A stretch of DNA of 62,467 bases, taken from Cupriavidus basilensis. Lineage in GTDB: Bacteria; Pseudomonadota; Gammaproteobacteria; Burkholderiales; Burkholderiaceae. The position numbers and the translations under genes are program-made. Shown here one piece after another: positions 58,785-62,467 of this stretch (position 1 is the stretch's first letter; each line of letters starts with the position of its first letter). Location: the NCBI RefSeq assembly GCF_029335485.1, contig NZ_JARJLM010000351.1:1-62467 (forward strand), given 5' to 3'. The notes beneath the pieces were generated by a model. It was not told the DNA's origin and did not search any database. It saw nothing but the letters and a program-made list of their open reading frames with translations.

Positions 58785-60281
58785 TTGGTCATGAAACGGC
58801 TGGCCAACCGACCGTTTCCTTGCACGGCAATGTCCTTCTGGCAAGGTGATGGTTGCCATCGGAACGCGCACCGATTGACCAATCTGTGCCTCACACATCA
58901 AAGGAAACCTGCCCTGTCGCTGCAACCATCCGTTCGACGTGATCTACTGATCCTGTGGCTTGCCATTGCCGCGGTCGCTCTCGTGCTGGGGTGGCTGCTG
59001 CTGATACTCAGCCGCCAAGGCGCCGGCCCCCAGATTGCGCATGCGCGCCAACTCGCCTCGACCAGCTGCCAAGCGCTGCAAGCGGGTGCGGCACGCGTTC
59101 GCCAGCATCTCCCGTCCGCGGACGATCGGCACCAATCCATGGCACCCGCAGCCGCACAGGCGGTGCTCGATCTGGTGCTGCGCGACCAGCCGGGCATGGA
59201 GGGCGGCTTCTGGCGCGCGGACGCGGGCGTGGTGGCCTACGCTTTCCCGACCTACGATGGCACCGGAATCAAGCGCGATGTACCGAGTGCCGAGTTGGAA
59301 CGCATTGCCTCCACGGCCCAGCGCGCGCAGGATTCCGCAGGCCTCGTGACCGACGTCCGGCCGGGGTTGCGCGGAGCCGTGGCTTTCGCCGCTTGCCCCG
59401 TGCAGACCGATGACCGGCGCCTGATCGCCTGGACCCTGTTGCGCGTACCGCTGTTGGCCGCGGAAACGGTCAACACCTTGATCCTCGCGGTGAGCCTGCT
59501 GCTGGCGCTGGTCGTGGTCTCTGGCGCATGGCTGGGCTGGATGATTTCACGCTGGCAGCGCCAGTCGGTCCATCTGCGAGAGCAATTGGCCCAGTCCGAA
59601 CGCCTGGCCACGCTGGGGCGCGTTTCCGCCGGGCTCGCGCACGAGATCCGCAACCCTTTGGGGACGATGCGCATGAAGGTGGAGAACGCGATGGTTGCGC
59701 CGGCGGACCTGCGCGAAGCCCGTGTGGCTGGCGCACTGGAAGCCGTGCTGTCGCAAACGGCGCGCCTGGAAACGCTGGTGTCGAGCCTGCTGGCGTTGAC
59801 GCAACCATTCCGCGCCGAGCGCCAAGCAGTCGACCTGCTGGGATGGCTGGAGGAGCGGCGCAATGCCCACGCCGAAGCCGCGCAAAAAAATGGCGTACGA
59901 ATCACACTGGCGGTTGAGCCGGAACTGGCCGCCAGCGCGAGGGGGGTTGCGCTGTTCGACCCGGCGCAGATGGCGCGGGTCTTCGACAACCTGCTGCTCA
60001 ATGCAATGGCGCACACGGGAGAGAGCGGGCAGATCGAGCTCGGTGCGCGCCGCATGCGCCGCGGTGCACTGCTGCTGTGGGTGGCGGATGATGGTTCCGG
60101 CATTCCGGCCGACTTGCGCGATACGCTGTTCGAGCCTTTCGCCACCACCCGCGCTGGAGGCACCGGCCTGGGACTGGCGCTGGTGCGCGAGATCGTGCAG
60201 GGCCATGGTGGGCGGGCCTATCTCGCCGAGTCGGCCAAGGGAACGCGCATAGAGATGGAGCTGCCATGGCCCGCATCCTGA
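58785..60281 (+). CDS. NtrB-like sensor histidine kinase
   Basis: A membrane sensor with two helices (LLILWLAIAAVALVLGWLLL and VNTLILAVSLLLALVVVSGA) flanking a periplasmic domain of about 160 residues. The kinase part has the phospho-acceptor GLAHEIRNPLGTM, an N-box (DNLLLNAMAH), DDGSGIP and GTGLGLALV. The first 45 residues look unconserved. The true start may be a non-ATG codon near 58910, after AAAGGAAA. It overlaps the response regulator gene by 16 bases, so the two form one signalling unit. Confidence 0.87.
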   Translation: MVMKRLANRPFPCTAMSFWQGDGCHRNAHRLTNLCLTHQRKPALSLQPSVRRDLLILWLAIAAVALVLGWLLLILSRQGAGPQIAHARQLASTSCQALQAGAARVRQHLPSADDRHQSMAPAAAQAVLDLVLRDQPGMEGGFWRADAGVVAYAFPTYDGTGIKRDVPSAELERIASTAQRAQDSAGLVTDVRPGLRGAVAFAACPVQTDDRRLIAWTLLRVPLLAAETVNTLILAVSLLLALVVVSGAWLGWMISRWQRQSVHLREQLAQSERLATLGRVSAGLAHEIRNPLGTMRMKVENAMVAPADLREARVAGALEAVLSQTARLETLVSSLLALTQPFRAERQAVDLLGWLEERRNAHAEAAQKNGVRITLAVEPELAASARGVALFDPAQMARVFDNLLLNAMAHTGESGQIELGARRMRRGALLLWVADDGSGIPADLRDTLFEPFATTRAGGTGLGLALVREIVQGHGGRAYLAESAKGTRIEMELPWPAS

Positions 60282-61615
60282 TCGTCGACGATGACGCCGC
60301 GTTCCGCGGCAGCCTTGCAGAAATGCTGCAGGACCTGGGGCATGCGGTGCTGCAGGCCGAAGCCACCGATGCGGGCCTGCACAGGCTGCGCACCGAGGAC
60401 GTGGATGCCGCCATCGTCGACCTGCGGCTGCCGGGAGAGGATGGCCTGGCATTCCTGCGCCGTGCGGCGCGCATCTCGCAGGTGCCCTGCATCATGCTCA
60501 CCGCCTATGCGAGCGGCGGCAACACCATCGAGGCGATGCGCCTGGGCGCGTTCGACCATCTGACCAAGCCCGTGGCCAGGGCCGCCCTGGTCGAAACGCT
60601 CGAGCGGGCCTTGCGGCGAGAAGCCGATACCCCGGATCGGGATCAGGCGGCCGGAGCGCCGCCTGCCGCAAGAGAGCCCGTGGATGGCACCGAACTGGTC
60701 AGCAGCAGCGAGGCCATGCGCCAGGTCTTCAAGCGCATCGGTCTGGTCGCGGGCAGCGATGCCACGGTGTTGGTGCTCGGCGAAACGGGCACGGGCAAGG
60801 AGTTGGTCGCGCGTGCCCTGCATCGCAACAGCGGCAGAGCCGCCGGGCCCTTCGTCGCGGTGAACTGCGCCGCGATTCCGGCCGAACTGATGGAGAGCGA
60901 GCTGTTCGGTCACGTCAAAGGCGCGTTCACCGGTGCCGTCAGCGAGCGCATCGGGCGCTTTCGCGAGGCCGATGGCGGCACCCTGTTCCTCGATGAGATA
61001 GGCGACATGCCGCTGTCCACGCAGGCGAAGATCCTGCGGGTGCTGCAGGAACGCGAGATCACCCCCGTCGGCGCCAACCGCGTCCAGCCCGTGGACGTGC
61101 GCATCGTCGCGGCCACGCACCGGGACCTGCCCGCCGCGGTCAAGGAGGGGCGCTTCCGGGAAGACCTGTGGTACCGCCTGCAGGTGGTGCCGCTGTGGCT
61201 GCCGCCGCTGCGAGAGCGCCTGGGCGACGTGCTGCTGCTGGCCGAACATTTTCTGCGCCTGCTGGGCGGTGACTCGCCCAAGCGGCTGAGCGCGGCGGCG
61301 GCCCGGCTGCTGCTGGCCCACCCCTGGCCCGGCAACGTGCGCGAACTGCGCAATGCCATGGAACGCGCGGCCATCCTCAGCCATGGAACCGTCATCGATG
61401 TCGAACACATCGGGTTGCAGACGCCAGCTGCGCCTGCCCCGGGTCTGGACATTGACTGGGACGGCCCTATGGAGCTGGCCGTCGCCCGCGTGGAACGCGA
61501 AATGATCGTGCGCGCTCTGGCAGCGACGGCCGGCAACCGCGCGGAGGCGGCAAGGCGCCTGGGGCTGTCTCGCCAGCAGCTCTACCGCAAGCTGGCCGAG
61601 TTCGACTTGGACTGA
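60266..61615 (+). CDS. NtrC-family sigma-54-dependent response regulator
   Basis: The 449-residue regulator has a receiver domain with the phosphorylated Asp52 (AAIVDLRLPGEDG). An AAA+ domain with GETGTGKE (Walker A), ELFGHVKGAFTGA (sigma-54 contact loop) and LFLDEIGD follows. A Fis-type HTH closes the protein (GNRAEAARRLGLSRQQLYRK). It activates sigma-54 promoters when phosphorylated by the kinase encoded just upstream. A sigma-54 promoter lies 113 bases after its stop. Confidence 0.93.
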   Translation: MARILIVDDDAAFRGSLAEMLQDLGHAVLQAEATDAGLHRLRTEDVDAAIVDLRLPGEDGLAFLRRAARISQVPCIMLTAYASGGNTIEAMRLGAFDHLTKPVARAALVETLERALRREADTPDRDQAAGAPPAAREPVDGTELVSSSEAMRQVFKRIGLVAGSDATVLVLGETGTGKELVARALHRNSGRAAGPFVAVNCAAIPAELMESELFGHVKGAFTGAVSERIGRFREADGGTLFLDEIGDMPLSTQAKILRVLQEREITPVGANRVQPVDVRIVAATHRDLPAAVKEGRFREDLWYRLQVVPLWLPPLRERLGDVLLLAEHFLRLLGGDSPKRLSAAAARLLLAHPWPGNVRELRNAMERAAILSHGTVIDVEHIGLQTPAAPAPGLDIDWDGPMELAVARVEREMIVRALAATAGNRAEAARRLGLSRQQLYRKLAEFDLD

Positions 61616-61636
61616 AGCTGACGCACGGAAGCCGGT

Positions 61637-61674
61637 GTCCGATTCCGTGACACCCTGGCGTCACTGGAGCGGAC
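61637..61674. promoter_or_regulatory. Nested inverted repeat, possible enhancer site or terminator
   Basis: GTCCG...GTGAC, eight bases, GTCAC...CGGAC is symmetric about base 55.5 of the 61600s, with five-base mismatched segments between the arms. It lies about 70 bases upstream of the sigma-54 promoter, where an activator would bind. It is also just behind the regulator stop codon and could act as a stem-loop. Confidence 0.45.
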
Positions 61675-61727
61675 GGTGCACGACGTCCGATGCATGTAAT
61701 TCATTGATTTCATGGGAAATCTGCTTA

Positions 61728-61741
61728 GGCATGGTGCTTGC
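61728..61741 (+). promoter_or_regulatory. Sigma-54 (-24/-12) promoter
   Basis: GGCATGGTGCTTGC has the invariant GG and GC exactly ten bases apart and the TTGC of the -12 element. Transcription would start near 61753, 30 bases before the next gene, which has AAGGAG. The NtrC-like regulator encoded immediately upstream is the obvious activator. Confidence 0.65.
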
Positions 61742-61782
61742 GCCACAGGTTGGGTGTTCTTCCCAACCCAAGGAGTTTCTCC

Positions 61783-62467
61783 ATGTCCAGGCATTTCATC
61801 GCCATGTCTGCTGCGCTCGCATTCGGCCTGTGCAGTCTGAGCGCACATGCCATGCCGCCCGGCCCGGCACCCGATCTGCCACCGGCACCGCCTCAGCGGC
61901 TGGATGCCCCCGGCCTGATGGGCCAGTACGCGGTGGAAGGCCAGGTCCAGCGGATGCTCATCAATCCCTACGGTGAGGTCGACGGGCTGCGCCTGAGCGA
62001 CGGAACCATCGCCAAGTTTCCGCCGCACATGGCCGATGCGCTCACGGCCACGGTCAAGGTGGGGGACGCCGTCCGCATCATCGGACAGGCGCAAGCGCGA
62101 GGCACGATCAGGGCCGACGCCATCGTCCACACCGGCAGCGGGCGCACCGTGTACGTTCAGCCACCGCCGGTGGGCGAAGACCGAGTCCTGCCGCCACACC
62201 TGCGCGCCCAGCGTCTGCAGCCCCAGCAGGTGGAAGGCCGCGTGGAGACCGTGCTTACCGGTCGGCGGGGCGAGGCCAACGGCGTCATCCTGAGCGATGG
62301 CAGCATCGTGCGCTTCCCGCCCGAGAGCCTGCGACTTTCCGTGCAGACGGGCGCGCCATTCGCGGCGTCCGGGCTGGGCACGCGCAATGCGTTCGGCACG
62401 TCCCTGGAAGCCATCAGCATGGGCACCAGCCTGTCCGCCCTGCAGCCGCTCTACGACCGCGCGCCGT
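61783..62467 (+). CDS. Secreted protein with two OB-like repeats (3' end outside the window)
   Basis: At least 228 residues, open to the window end. Signal peptide (MSAALAFGLCSLSAHA-MP), then a proline-rich linker. Two similar units follow: VEGQVQRMLINPYGEVDGLR with LSDGTIAKFPP, and VEGRVETVLTGRRGEANGVI with LSDGSIVRFPP. Each looks like a small OB-type beta-barrel. No function is known to me. AAGGAG precedes the ATG, and the upstream sigma-54 promoter makes it a likely target of the two-component system. Confidence 0.75.
   Translation, partial: MSRHFIAMSAALAFGLCSLSAHAMPPGPAPDLPPAPPQRLDAPGLMGQYAVEGQVQRMLINPYGEVDGLRLSDGTIAKFPPHMADALTATVKVGDAVRIIGQAQARGTIRADAIVHTGSGRTVYVQPPPVGEDRVLPPHLRAQRLQPQQVEGRVETVLTGRRGEANGVILSDGSIVRFPPESLRLSVQTGAPFAASGLGTRNAFGTSLEAISMGTSLSALQPLYDRAP

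Overview
The window looks like chromosome or megaplasmid DNA of a GC-rich betaproteobacterium, most likely Burkholderiales (Cupriavidus, Ralstonia or Burkholderia-like). This rests on codon usage, the density of LysR and AraC regulators, the IS types and the families present. The genus is an inference and cannot be fixed from the sequence alone.

Layout. 1-1014 is the end of an ADP-forming acyl-CoA synthetase. 1.0-1.9 kb holds degenerate IS630 and IS4 transposase remnants, followed by a lipoprotein alpha/beta hydrolase. 3.5-30.3 kb is the centrepiece: a large, almost entirely co-directional biosynthetic locus built on discrete type II fatty-acid/polyketide enzymes. It encodes FabZ, FabG, an unequal pair of hot-dog dehydratases, three consecutive ketosynthase + cysteine-less ketosynthase (KS-CLF) pairs, two nearly identical tandem ACPs, an alpha/beta hydrolase, a double hot-dog thioesterase and a kappa-GST/HCCA-isomerase-like protein. 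It continues with three DsrE/F/H-like sulfur-carrier-fold proteins, a fused dehydratase pair, a KAS III-like enzyme, a UbiB-kinase/class III aminotransferase fusion, an MMPL exporter with LolA-like and outer-membrane partners, FabD, and on the opposite strand a 4'-phosphopantetheinyl transferase. The enzyme set resembles aryl-polyene/xanthomonadin-type systems (KS/CLF, KR, DH pair, ACPs, MMPL, LolA-like), but I see no ammonia-lyase, acyl/aryl-AMP ligase, glycosyltransferase or acyltransferase. It adds a sulfur-relay-like trio and a kinase-transaminase fusion. My inference is a highly reduced, probably polyunsaturated chain that is aminated, possibly sulfur-modified, and delivered to the outer membrane. 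I do not recognise it as a characterised pathway and regard it as the candidate novel system.

30.4-51.1 kb is an accessory mosaic of small regulator-enzyme modules: GlxA-type AraC regulator with an Ntn-hydrolase acylase, BBE-type flavoenzyme with a GcvA-like LysR, LysR with an atypical SDR, CadC-like TPR regulator with tandem alpha/beta hydrolases, isochorismatase-like hydrolase, aldo/keto reductase, LysR, and a cupin/carboxymuconolactone-decarboxylase/dienelactone-hydrolase operon. It is littered with truncated genes (IS5, XRE, alpha/beta hydrolase, flavodoxin, ManD/RspA, porin), which indicates repeated rearrangement. Three of the LysR intergenic regions carry clear inverted repeats.

51.9-55.9 kb is a second compact candidate pathway: an AraC regulator followed by a diiron PaaA/C-like protein, a radical SAM enzyme, a PaaI-like thioesterase and a MaoC-like hydratase. 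56.7-62.5 kb holds a DUF2834 membrane protein, a membrane-bound diguanylate cyclase, an NtrB/NtrC-like two-component pair, and a good sigma-54 promoter in front of a secreted repeat protein that runs off the window.
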